A stretch of DNA of 64,000 nt, taken from Pelomonas sp039929605 (GTDB taxonomy: Bacteria > Pseudomonadota > Gammaproteobacteria > Burkholderiales > Burkholderiaceae_C). The position numbers and the translations under genes are program-made. Position 1 is the stretch's first letter, and each line of letters starts with the position of its first letter. A model generated the notes under the pieces. The model was given only the letters and a program-made list of their open reading frames with translations, was not told the DNA's origin and did no database searches. The stretch spans positions 1-64,000 of the forward strand of contig NZ_JBDSQX010000136.1 of the NCBI RefSeq assembly GCF_039929605.1, in the 5' to 3' direction. Shown one piece after another: positions 8,122 to 17,911 of this stretch.

Positions 8122-9326
8122 CCGCCGGCCTGCGCCACGTCGGCCTCGGCCTCCGGCCACAGCGCCGGAAAGTAGAAGCGCAGCGCGTGCAGCGGCAGGC
8201 CGAAGCGCACCTTGCCCTGGGGCGAGTCGCTGGCCAGCAGGCCGCGTTTGAGCAGGGCGGTGAGCAGGCTGGTGGCGGTGCGGTCGCCCAGGCCGGTCAT
8301 GCGCTTAAACTCGCCGCGCTCCAGCGCGGCGCTGCTCAGGAAGAGGTAGTGCAGCGGCCGCAGCGCCTCGATGCGCACGCCGCTCTTGCGCGAGGTCTGC
8401 TCGAAGTGCAGGCAGGCGGCAATGCGGCCCTCCATGGCAGAGAGCTGGAGCAGGCCGGTCATGAAGCGGGTCTGGTCCAGGCAGATGTCGAGCACATAGG
8501 TGATCCAGTCCGCCAGCGCGGCTTCGCTGAGGTTGCCTCGGCCGTCCAGGTCGCCCCGGCGGGGCTCGTCGGCGGCGGCAATGAGGCCGTAGTAGCGGTC
8601 CACGCTGCGGGCAAAGCCGCGCAAGGGCGACCACAGGCCGCGTGTGTAGCCCAGTGCGCCCAGAGCCAGGTGCGTGTGCAGTCGCATCACGCGGCCATTG
8701 CCGTCAACGAAGGGGTGGATCCAGCCCAAGCGCTGGTGCGCCGCCGCCAGCGCCACCAGCGCCGCTTCGCCTCGGCGTACGCCCGCGTAAACCTGCCCCC
8801 AGCGTTCGATCAGCGCGGGCAGGCTGGCAGCGGCTGGCGCCACATGGCGGCCGACCTGGACCTCGCGGCTGCGCAACTCGCCGGGGCGGATCTCTTCGCC
8901 CTCGTCGGTGTGCAGATCGGTGGGGGGCAGGCGGGCAAACAGCTCGCGGTGCAACTCGGCCAGCGCAGCCGGGGTGTAGAGCGCGCGCAGGCCGTCGTCG
9001 CCTGTGAAGCGTGGCTCCAGCGCGGCTTCGGCGTCGATATGGGCCAGGGCCAGGCGCTGCCGGGCGGCCAGCTTGGCGTCTGCCGAAAAGTCTGCCTTGA
9101 GGGCCTGCTCCAGTTCCAGCGGCCGGGTGTGCTGGCCCTCGATGCGGTTGGAGTAGTACGAATTCATGGCCCTTAGCAGGCCGCGCAGCTCGTCAGGCGC
9201 CGGCTGGCCGACAAGGCCCAGCGCCTCCTTGTTCAGGTCATGCGCCTGGGCCAGTAGGGGTTCAAGCGCGGCTTCACAGGGGAGAAGGGGCTCAAACTGG
9301 TGAGGCGAGTTGTAGAGTGCAGGCAA
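8118..9326 (-). CDS. Fic family protein (AMP transferase type, self-inhibited class II)
   Basis: This is a 402-residue Fic-domain protein. The active-site loop HPFVDGNGRVMR (about residues 204-215) matches HPFx(D/E)GNGR, so the catalytic His and the ATP-binding residues are intact. Near residue 59 the N-terminal helix carries SNRIEG, the (S/T)xxxE(G/N) inhibitory motif that places it in the class with intramolecular inhibition. The C-terminal part looks like a winged helix (about residues 330-400, with TGLGDRTATSLLTALLKRGLL). Family members AMPylate proteins such as gyrase or topoisomerase IV; the target here is unknown. No separate antitoxin gene is adjacent, as expected for self-inhibited members. 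Confidence 0.92.
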   Translation of the reverse strand: MPALYNSPHQFEPLLPCEAALEPLLAQAHDLNKEALGLVGQPAPDELRGLLRAMNSYYSNRIEGQHTRPLELEQALKADFSADAKLAARQRLALAHIDAEAALEPRFTGDDGLRALYTPAALAELHRELFARLPPTDLHTDEGEEIRPGELRSREVQVGRHVAPAAASLPALIERWGQVYAGVRRGEAALVALAAAHQRLGWIHPFVDGNGRVMRLHTHLALGALGYTRGLWSPLRGFARSVDRYYGLIAAADEPRRGDLDGRGNLSEAALADWITYVLDICLDQTRFMTGLLQLSAMEGRIAACLHFEQTSRKSGVRIEALRPLHYLFLSSAALERGEFKRMTGLGDRTATSLLTALLKRGLLASDSPQGKVRFGLPLHALRFYFPALWPEAEADVAQAGG

Positions 9327-9405
9327 AATTGCGCACTTGGAAGTTGATTTAGTGCATTGAATTTTAACAGTAATACGGGCATCTTGCCCGGTTTATTGCG
9401 CACTT

Positions 9406-11124
9406 TTAATCCAGCACCACCTCGGTCCGCACCACCCCCGCCCGCTCCGCACTTGCACTCAGCGCCAGCCGCGTGCCCACCGGCGCGCGCACCACCCACT
9501 CGGCCACCGCTCGGTCGTCGGTGGGTTGCTTGTTGGCCAGGAAGGCAAGCTGGCTTTGCTTGGGCGCGTGGCCTTCGAGCTGCGGGCCTTCCATGCGCTC
9601 CTTGCCGCTGACCAGGGTGATGGCCGGGTCGCCGATGGGCAGGTGGAGCTCGAACATCACGCCGCGCACCGTCTTGCGCTCCAGCGCGCGCTGCGTCACG
9701 TAGGCGGGCAGGTAGCCGGCATTGGCCACGGCCAGGCGCACGCGCCACATGTCGGGGCCGAGCGCGCGCACTTCGGTGCGGATCAGCTCCAGCTTGGGCA
9801 GGCTCATCGCGATCTGCGTCATCCAGGCCGGGAAGCGCGCCGCCTCGCGCTCGCGCAGCGCGGGCGGCGGGTTGCGCCAGTAGTTCATCTTGTCCCAGCC
9901 GCCAATCTCGACGGCGCCGAGCTGCGGATGCTGGAAGGGCGTCCATTCCACATGCGCCTTGCCGCCGCATTGCTCGTCGCTCCACTTCAAGAGCTTCAGG
10001 TCGTCCTCGACCGGGTGTTGCCGGTACCAGTCGATCCAGCCGTTGTCTTCAACGCCGGCTTCCTTCTTGGGCGACCACAGCTCCACCACCCAGAACAGCG
10101 CACCGAGGTGCTCGTAGACCCAGTCCTGCGTGCCGGTGATGACGTCCTTGGGGTGGTAGCGAAAGTCCTCGTAGATGCTGACGGCGGGGTAGCCGGTGTG
10201 CTTCTCGCCTAACGCGGAGAACTGCTGGAACAGCCACAGGTCCTCGGGCGTCATGTCCTTGTCGCTGCGGGTGCCGCAGGGGCGCAGGATGACGCCGCTG
10301 TGCGTGTGGAAGCTGACCGCCGCGCCGATGTTGGGATGGCTCGTGATGAACTCCACCATCGCCCGCACCTCGGGCTCGCTGGTCGGGTAGGGGCCGGCGC
10401 CGAGCTGCTGGAACTCCTGGCGCCATTCGCCGGGAAAGTTGCGGTTCAGGTCCAGCCCTTCGCGGTCGGGGTTGACCTTCACGGTCAGGCCGTCGTGCTG
10501 CTTGATGAAGCCTTCGGGGATGAGGCGGTAGTACTCGCCGCCGTGCTCGCCGGGTTCGCGCGCCACCATCAGCCGCGGGTCGCCGGCGTGGCGCTTGTAG
10601 CCGCCGTGCGGGTCGGGCACGCGCATGGTCAGGATGCGACCGTCGCCGTCAATGTCCTCCACCGTCAGGCCGTCGACCGGCTCCTCGGTGTAGGGATAGG
10701 CGCGTGTGGAGCTGCGGATGTGGCGCGGCCGCTCGGCCAGGGCGAGCTCGGCGCCGTCGGGGTTCAGGCGCGGCACGATGTAGAGGGTGCGCGTGTCCAG
10801 CAGGCGGTTGACCTGGGCGGCTTCAGCCGACGTGCCGCCATGCAGGCTCAGCAACTGGTGCAGGTAGTACAGGCAGGTGGTGGACGCTGTCAGCTCCGCA
10901 GCGTGGATGTTCCCGTCCATCCACAGCGCCGGCTTGTCGATGTCCGTGCCGCTGGCCAGGTTGGTGACCACGACGACCCAGATGTCGCGGCCTTCGTAGC
11001 TCTTGCCGATGGCGCGCACCGACACGAGGTTGGGGCGCGCCTCGGCATAGGCGAACAGCAGCGCCGTCAGCTCGTCGTAGCGGTAGAAATGATCGAAACG
11101 CGGGTTGGGCAGGGCGGCGGGCAT
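9406..11124 (-). CDS. M14 family zinc carboxypeptidase
   Basis: This 572-residue metallocarboxypeptidase has no obvious signal peptide. The zinc-binding HxxE is in GNIHAAELTAS, the third ligand His is in SFHTHSGVILRPCG, and the catalytic Glu is probably in FWVVELWSPK. Conserved substrate-pocket sequence DLNRNFPGEW is present. About 150 residues after the catalytic domain form an extra beta-rich region. The start MPAALPNPRF (11122-11124) was chosen; a TTG nine codons upstream is less likely. It stands alone between Fic and the LytTR regulator, and its substrate is unknown. Confidence 0.9.
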   Translation of the reverse strand: MPAALPNPRFDHFYRYDELTALLFAYAEARPNLVSVRAIGKSYEGRDIWVVVVTNLASGTDIDKPALWMDGNIHAAELTASTTCLYYLHQLLSLHGGTSAEAAQVNRLLDTRTLYIVPRLNPDGAELALAERPRHIRSSTRAYPYTEEPVDGLTVEDIDGDGRILTMRVPDPHGGYKRHAGDPRLMVAREPGEHGGEYYRLIPEGFIKQHDGLTVKVNPDREGLDLNRNFPGEWRQEFQQLGAGPYPTSEPEVRAMVEFITSHPNIGAAVSFHTHSGVILRPCGTRSDKDMTPEDLWLFQQFSALGEKHTGYPAVSIYEDFRYHPKDVITGTQDWVYEHLGALFWVVELWSPKKEAGVEDNGWIDWYRQHPVEDDLKLLKWSDEQCGGKAHVEWTPFQHPQLGAVEIGGWDKMNYWRNPPPALREREAARFPAWMTQIAMSLPKLELIRTEVRALGPDMWRVRLAVANAGYLPAYVTQRALERKTVRGVMFELHLPIGDPAITLVSGKERMEGPQLEGHAPKQSQLAFLANKQPTDDRAVAEWVVRAPVGTRLALSASAERAGVVRTEVVLD

Positions 11125-11232
11125 GTGGCTGGTCTGGTGAGGGGGCCCCAAGAACTAGGGGCCTCTGTCGTGGCGCGGATTGTCCGAACTCGCCCCCCGG
11201 CATCTGCAAGGGTTTGCCCCGACCTTTGCCCT

Positions 11233-11991
11233 TTATTGACCCTTGAACAGCGCCTGGAACTGGCGGGACACCGGCAGCTTCTCTTCGCGGCCGCGCAGCG
11301 TGACGACCAAGGTGCCTTCATCCACGCGGATGGCCCGCGCCAGGCAGCGGCTGTTGACGAGCACGCTGCGGTGAATCTGCCAGAACTGCTCGGGGTCGAG
11401 CTGGGTCAGCAGCTCGCGCAGCGGTGTGCGGATCAGCGCCTCGCCGCCTGTGTGCACGACGCGGGTGTAGCGCGCGTCGGCCTCGAAGTAGATGACGTCC
11501 TCCGGCGGGATCAGCTGCACCTCGCGGCCGACGCTGGCCTGGATCGGGCGGGCCGTGGGCCTGTGCTGGACGAGACCAGCGAGCAGGCGCTGCAGGGCCG
11601 CCGTGTCGGGCGCGGGCTGGGCCAGGCGCGTGCGCAGCTTGGCCAACGCGCGCGCCAGGCGTTCGTCGTCGATGGGCTTGAGCACGTAGTCCACCGCGCC
11701 GGCGTCGAAGGCGGCCAGCGCATGGTCGTCGAAGGCGGTCACGAAGACGATCAGCGGCGGCGCGGCCAGGGCCGAGAGCCGGCGCGCCACCTCCAGCCCG
11801 GTCAGGCCGGGCATGCGGATGTCGAGGAAGGCGATGGCCGGATCAAAGGCCAGGCAGTCGTCCCAGGCCTCGGCGCCATTCGTGCTGGCAGCAACGAGTT
11901 TCAGCTCAGGCCACTGCCGGGCCAGCGCGGCGCGCAGTTGTTCGCGAGGGGCTTCCTCGTCGTCGGCGATCAGGGCGGTGATGGGAGTCAT
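11233..11991 (-). CDS. LytTR-type response regulator
   Basis: This is a 252-residue response regulator of the LytR/AlgR family. The N-terminal receiver domain has the acidic pair in IADDEEAP, the phospho-acceptor Asp57 in FLDIRMP, and the Lys in VDYVLKPID. The C-terminal LytTR DNA-binding domain covers about residues 145-250 (EDVIYFEADARYTRV, FWQIHRSVLVN, LPVSRQF). The start overlaps the end of the histidine kinase gene by four bases (ATGA), so the two are translationally coupled. The target genes are not evident. Confidence 0.93.
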   Translation of the reverse strand: MTPITALIADDEEAPREQLRAALARQWPELKLVAASTNGAEAWDDCLAFDPAIAFLDIRMPGLTGLEVARRLSALAAPPLIVFVTAFDDHALAAFDAGAVDYVLKPIDDERLARALAKLRTRLAQPAPDTAALQRLLAGLVQHRPTARPIQASVGREVQLIPPEDVIYFEADARYTRVVHTGGEALIRTPLRELLTQLDPEQFWQIHRSVLVNSRCLARAIRVDEGTLVVTLRGREEKLPVSRQFQALFKGQ

Positions 11992-13052
11992 AGCGTTAGG
12001 GTGGCGATGCAGCCGGGAGCGGCGTCGGCCAGCGTCAGTGTGCAGTCGGGGCAGGCCTGAGCGAGGCGGCGGCGTGTGTTGGCGAGCCCAACGCCGTCGG
12101 TCGAGTCAGGGGCCGGGCCGGGGCCGTCGTCGCGCACCGTCAACACGAAGCGGTCACCGTCGCGGCGGCCGGCGATAGCAATGTGCCCGCCGCTCAACTG
12201 CGGCTCGATGCCATGGGCGATGGCGTTCTCCACCAGCGTCAGCACGATGCCTGGCGGCAGCTGCATGTCGACATCGGTCGGCACGTCGATGCTGAAGTTC
12301 AGCCGTGCGCCCAGCCGCGCCTGCATGATGGCCAGGTACCGCCTCACCATCTCCATCTCATCGGCCACCGGCTGCAGCTCGCGGTCGAACATCGGCAGCG
12401 TGGCGCGCAGATAGCCCGTGAAATCGCGCAGCAGCGGCGCGGCGCGGGCGTCACCCGTGTCCACCCAATGCTGCAGCGAGGCCAGCGTGTTGAACAGGAA
12501 ATGCGGCTGGATCTGCGCGGCCGCCAGGCGGGTGGACAGGCGTAACGCGGCGTCCTGCTCGGCCAGCTCGCGCAGCCGCGCCTCGATCTGGTCGACACGG
12601 TAGATCGTCAGGATCCACCAGGCCGACAGCACGGCCGTCAGCACGGCCAGCAGCAGCGGCGTGCCGCTGACGACCTCGTCGCGCCAGCCGGTCTTGATCA
12701 GCGGCAGTGTCACGAGCGCAATCAACACGGCGGCGGCATAGCAGGCCAGGTTGAGCCGCTTGCGTGTGGGCGAGCGCCACAGCGCATGCGCCGTCGCAAG
12801 CGCAGCCCAAGCCGTGAGCAGCACGCCCGACCAGATGACGGGCCGCATGCCGCGCGGCATCTCGTGGGTGAAGATGGCCATCAGAAACACGGCGTTGCCG
12901 TAGACGTAGTGGTCGATGCCGTACGGCCAGGGCCGCTCACCGGCGCGCGCCATCTCCTGCGCCGTGAACACCCGCTGCGAGCCGGGGTAGAACAGCCAGC
13001 GCAGCCAATCCGGGAAGCGGCGCGGGCCTTTGTTGATGGGTTCAGATGCCAT
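11988..13052 (-). CDS. LytS-like sensor histidine kinase
   Basis: This 354-residue inner-membrane kinase is the partner of the LytTR regulator. Four or so hydrophobic segments lie in the N-terminal half. The His_kinase domain follows with the phospho-acceptor in QIQPHFLFNTLASLQHW, and an HATPase domain with the N-box LTLVENAIAHGIEP and the G-box DDGPGPAP…GVGLANTRRRL. The ATG at 13050-13052 (MASEPINKGPRR) is preferred over an ATG seven codons upstream. No extracytoplasmic sensor domain is visible, so the membrane region may itself sense the signal. Confidence 0.92.
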   Translation of the reverse strand: MASEPINKGPRRFPDWLRWLFYPGSQRVFTAQEMARAGERPWPYGIDHYVYGNAVFLMAIFTHEMPRGMRPVIWSGVLLTAWAALATAHALWRSPTRKRLNLACYAAAVLIALVTLPLIKTGWRDEVVSGTPLLLAVLTAVLSAWWILTIYRVDQIEARLRELAEQDAALRLSTRLAAAQIQPHFLFNTLASLQHWVDTGDARAAPLLRDFTGYLRATLPMFDRELQPVADEMEMVRRYLAIMQARLGARLNFSIDVPTDVDMQLPPGIVLTLVENAIAHGIEPQLSGGHIAIAGRRDGDRFVLTVRDDGPGPAPDSTDGVGLANTRRRLAQACPDCTLTLADAAPGCIATLTL

Positions 13053-13168
13053 GGAGCGCAGTCTAGGAGGCACCCCGGCCAGCGGCGCGGCCTTGCGGCG
13101 AATGGCAGGCGGGGGCGCGTGAATGGCGGGCGCGGCTGTCTAGACAAGTGCGGTGCAAGAATGTCCGA

Positions 13169-13966
13169 ATGTCTTCCTGGACTTCCCTCGACCTGCAGCG
13201 CCGCAGTGATGGCGTAGCCGTGCTGACGATGAACCGGCCCGCCGTGTTCAATGCCTTCGACGAGACGCTGATTGCCGAGCTGGACGCAGCCTTTGCGCTG
13301 CTGGGCGGCGACACCAGCGTGCGCGCCATCGTGCTGGCCGGCGCGGGCAAGCACTTCAGCGCCGGGGCCGACCTGCAGTGGATGCAACGCGCGTCCAGCG
13401 CGTCGCAGGACGACAACCTCGCCGACGCGCGCCGCTTCTCGGCCATGCTGGCACGCATTGCCGGCTGCCCGAAGCCGACGATTGCGCACGTCCAAGGCGC
13501 GGCGCTGGGTGGTGGCGTGGGGCTGGTGTGTGCCTGCGACATGGCCGTCGCGTCCGAAGCCGCGAGCTTCTCCGTCAGCGAGGCGCGCATGGGCATCCTG
13601 CCCGCCGTCATCGGCCCGCATCTCGTCAACGCGGTGGGCCTGCGCGAAGCGCGACGGCTGGCGCTGACGGCCGTTCGCTTCGGTGCCGACGAGGCGCAGC
13701 GCATCGGCCTCGTGCAGCGCGTAGTGCCCGTCGACGGCCTGGACACGGCGGTCGACGCCATGGTGACTGACCTGCTCGCCTGCGGCCCGCAAGCTCAAGC
13801 TGAGATCAAGCAGCTCTACGCTCAGCTCGCGCCCGGCCCGCTCAGCCCGGAGATTCGCGAGCTGACCGCCCAAACCATTGCCCGCGTGCGCACTACGCCC
13901 GAGGCCCGCGAGGGCTTCGCCGCCTTCCTGGCCAAACGAAAGCCCAACTGGACACCGCCCGAATGA
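13169..13966 (+). CDS. Enoyl-CoA hydratase/isomerase family protein (methylglutaconyl-CoA hydratase-like)
   Basis: This is a 265-residue crotonase-fold enzyme, first gene of a three-gene operon. The oxyanion-hole sequences are HFSAGADLQWM and GAALGGGVGLVCACDMAVA. The stretch FSVSEARMGILPAVIGPHLVNAVG resembles 3-methylglutaconyl-CoA hydratases (LiuC), but its neighbours are PaaH- and PcaF-like, so PaaG- or PaaF-type hydration in aromatic or adipate degradation is also possible. The start MSSWTSLDLQ (ATG 13169) fits the family. Its TGA overlaps the next ATG (ATGA), which indicates translational coupling. Confidence 0.88.
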   Translation: MSSWTSLDLQRRSDGVAVLTMNRPAVFNAFDETLIAELDAAFALLGGDTSVRAIVLAGAGKHFSAGADLQWMQRASSASQDDNLADARRFSAMLARIAGCPKPTIAHVQGAALGGGVGLVCACDMAVASEAASFSVSEARMGILPAVIGPHLVNAVGLREARRLALTAVRFGADEAQRIGLVQRVVPVDGLDTAVDAMVTDLLACGPQAQAEIKQLYAQLAPGPLSPEIRELTAQTIARVRTTPEAREGFAAFLAKRKPNWTPPE

Positions 13967-15383
13967 CCTTGAACGACTCCCGCATCCTCATCATCGGCGC
14001 CGGCCTGATGGGCGCCGGCATCGCGCAGGTCGCCGCGCAGGCTGGCCACGCGGTGCTGCTGTTCGACACGCGCGCCGGCGCTGCCGAAGCCGCCAAGGCC
14101 AAGCTGGCGCAGACGCTGGACGGCCTCGTCATCAAAGGCAAGCTGACGGCGGATGCAGTGCAGGCGACGCTCGCGCGCATCACGCCGGTCGACGCGCTCG
14201 CGCCGGTCGACCTGGTGATCGAAGCCATCGTCGAGAACCTCGATGTGAAGCGCGCGCTGTTCGCCGAACTGGAGGCGGTGCTCACGCCCGAGGCGGTGAT
14301 CGCCACCAACACCTCGTCCATCTCCGTGACCGCACTGGCGCGCGACATGAAGCGGCCCGAACGGCTGGTGGGCATGCACTTCTTCAACCCGGTGCCGCTG
14401 ATGAAGCTGGTCGAGGTGGTGTCCGGTCTGGGCACCTCGCCCGACGTCGCGCAGGCTGTCTTCGACCTCGCCGGCCGCTGGGGCAAGACGGCGGTGCACG
14501 CACGCTCCACGCCGGGCTTCATCGTCAACCGCATTGCGCGGCCCTATTACGCCGAGGCGCTGATGCTGCTGCAGGATCGCGCCGCCACGCCCGAAGTGAT
14601 CGACGCCTGCCTGCGTGCGGCGGGCTTTCGCATGGGCCCCTGCGAGCTGATGGACCTGATCGGCCACGACACCAATTTCGCGGTAACGAACTCGGTCTTC
14701 GCCGCCAACTTCTTCGACCGCCGCTTCACGCCGTCGCTGGTGCAGCAGGAGCTGGTGGATGCCGGCTTCCTCGGGCGCAAGACCGGGCGGGGCTTCTATC
14801 GGTATCCGGAGGGCGCGCCGGCGCTGCCCATCGTCAGCATCGCGCCGCCGCGTGCGGCCCGGCTCGTCGTGCACGGCCGCGGCGCGCTGGCCGAGCGCAT
14901 TGCCGCCAACGTGCCCGAGGGCCTGCGCGAGTTCGATAGCGACTGGGTGGGTCTGGCCATCGACGGCCGCCAGCTGCGCCTGACCGACGGCCGCTGCGCC
15001 CGCGACTTCGGCCCCGGCACGGCGGTCTTTGACCTGCCGCTGGCGCCCGTGGGAGACATTGCCTACGCGGGCGACCCCGCCACCGTCGCATGGCTGACTC
15101 GGCTCGGCCTGGTGCCGCGCGCGGTCGCCGACCTGCCCGGCCTTGTCGTCGCGCGCACGATCGGGATGCTGATCAACGAAGCCGCCGACGCCGTCAGCCA
15201 AGGCGTCTGCGACGAAGCCGGTGCAGACGCGGCGATGAAGCTCGGCGTCAACTATCCCGCCGGGCCTTTCGAGTGGCTGGCTTTCTGGAGCGCGGCGCCG
15301 GTCGTCGCGCTGCTGGACCGGCTGGATCAACACTACTGCGGCGAGCGCTATCGCGTCAGCCCGTATCTGCGAAGACTCCCGAC

Positions 15384-15387
<4 letters not shown>
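13963..15387 (+). CDS. paaH: 3-hydroxyacyl-CoA dehydrogenase (PaaH type)
   Basis: This is a 474-residue NAD-dependent 3-hydroxyacyl-CoA dehydrogenase. The Rossmann motif GAGLMGAGIAQVAAQAGH is at the N-terminus. The catalytic His lies in GMHFFNPVPLMKLVEVV and the conserved NRIARPYYAEA follows. Two C-terminal 3HCDH domains (about 185-285 and 380-474, the second beginning PGLVVARTIGMLINEA) give the long PaaH/PaaC architecture that oxidises 3-hydroxyadipyl-CoA or similar acyl-CoAs. Both ends overlap neighbours by ATGA. The name paaH rests on length and architecture; the exact substrate is not proven. Confidence 0.9.
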
Positions 15388-16586
<1,199 letters not shown>

Positions 16587-16589
16587 TCG

Positions 16590-17792
16590 CTATTCCAAAA
16601 ACAGCTTGGAAATGCCCCTGATGCTGAGGATATTGCCTGGGTTGCTCGTCTCGTTGAGCACGCCGCTCAGGCGCTTCAGCAGGCGCGGGCTCTTGCCGGC
16701 GCGCCAGATCACGAGGTCGGCCAGCCACGGGTGGGCGTTGATGCTGTTGGCGCGTTCATAGAGATCGAACTTGGGCTTCAACGCCCTCAGCCCGCCCTCG
16801 TAGGCTGCGCGTGCTGTGGCGTCGTCGGCATGGGCCAGGATCGCCTCGGCCGCCAGCATGCCGGTTTGCAGGGCCTTGCCGATGCCTTCACCGGTGAAGG
16901 AGTAGGTGCTGCCCGCCGCCTCGCCGGTGACGATGAGGCCGGGCCGCGTCCACTTCGCGCCCGACAGCGTGAAGCGCAGCGGCGCGCCCTTGAGCCATTG
17001 ATCCCCCTCGCCCACCCGTTCGCCCACCCGCATCAGCTCAGCGGCCGGTGCGTAGGCGGTGACGAAGCGGTCGAAGATCGCGCGCAGGTTCACGTCCTTC
17101 TTCAACGCCCGCCCGCCCAGCACGCGGTGCGAGTCGGTCACGCCCACGCCGATGTTGAAGTGGCCATCCGGCGCCGGGAAGATCCAGCCATAACCCGGCC
17201 GCACCGCCTTGTCCCAGACGACTTCCAGCGACTTGATCCTGCCCACCATCTGCGGCGCCTTCACATAGCCGCGCAGCGCCACGCCGCTGGGCGTGTGGCG
17301 CTCACACATGCCGGCGGCCGTCAGCGCCTTGGGCACCGCGCCGGTCGCCAGCACGACCCAGCGCGCCGTCACCTCGACGATCTCGTCGCCCCGCTTGAGC
17401 CGCGCGCCGACGACGCGGCCGTCCACCTCCAGCGGCGCCTCGAAGCGCGCCTGCTCGAAGCGCACACCGGCGTCTCGCGCGGCCTGCAGCAGCAGCGCGT
17501 CCAGTTCCTTGCGCGGCAGCACGGCCAGGGTGCCCTGCACGTCGATGCGCCCGCCGCGCGGGCCGATGCAGCCGACATGGCTCACCGGCTCGGCCCGGCG
17601 CATCACCTCATCCAGCAGCCCTAACCGTGCCAGCGCCTGGTGCGCGTCGGGAATCAAGCCGTCGCCGCAGGTCTTGTCGCGGCCCTGTGGGTGTTGGTCG
17701 ACCAGCAACACGTCGAGACCGGCCTGCGCCAGCACCCGCGCACAGGCGCTGCCGGCGGGGCCGGCGCCGATGATGAGGACGTCAGGAGGCAT
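16590..17792 (-). CDS. Geranylgeranyl reductase family FAD-dependent oxidoreductase
   Basis: This is a flavoprotein of about 400 residues. The dinucleotide-binding motif DVLIIGAGPAGSACARVLAQ is at the N-terminus; then come DKTCGDGLIPDA, typical of the geranylgeranyl-reductase family (TIGR02032), WVVLATGA, and the second FAD site (GEAAGSTYSFTGEGIGKAL). Members reduce prenyl chains or other hydrophobic substrates. The start MPPDVLIIG (17790-17792) places the Rossmann strand at the N-terminus as usual; an in-frame ATG at 17834 is an alternative. It converges on the thiolase operon with a three-base gap. Confidence 0.85.
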   Translation of the reverse strand: MPPDVLIIGAGPAGSACARVLAQAGLDVLLVDQHPQGRDKTCGDGLIPDAHQALARLGLLDEVMRRAEPVSHVGCIGPRGGRIDVQGTLAVLPRKELDALLLQAARDAGVRFEQARFEAPLEVDGRVVGARLKRGDEIVEVTARWVVLATGAVPKALTAAGMCERHTPSGVALRGYVKAPQMVGRIKSLEVVWDKAVRPGYGWIFPAPDGHFNIGVGVTDSHRVLGGRALKKDVNLRAIFDRFVTAYAPAAELMRVGERVGEGDQWLKGAPLRFTLSGAKWTRPGLIVTGEAAGSTYSFTGEGIGKALQTGMLAAEAILAHADDATARAAYEGGLRALKPKFDLYERANSINAHPWLADLVIWRAGKSPRLLKRLSGVLNETSNPGNILSIRGISKLFLE

Positions 17793-17853
17793 CAAGAAGA
17801 AGGGGGCAGTGGCAGTGGCGGAATAACCCGTCATTGTCGGGCAGTCGCCCATG

Positions 17854-17877
17854 AAAAAAGGCCCGCCGAAGCGGGCC
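17854..17877 (-). terminator. Rho-independent terminator of the TonB receptor gene
   Basis: On the minus strand a 7-bp GC stem (GGCCCGC / GCGGGCC, four-base loop) is followed by six T. It stands 35 bp after the TonB receptor stop, and upstream of the oxidoreductase start on the same strand. Confidence 0.85.
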
Positions 17878-17911
17878 TGGCGACGACTGGCACGAGGCCA
17901 GAGTCACCACA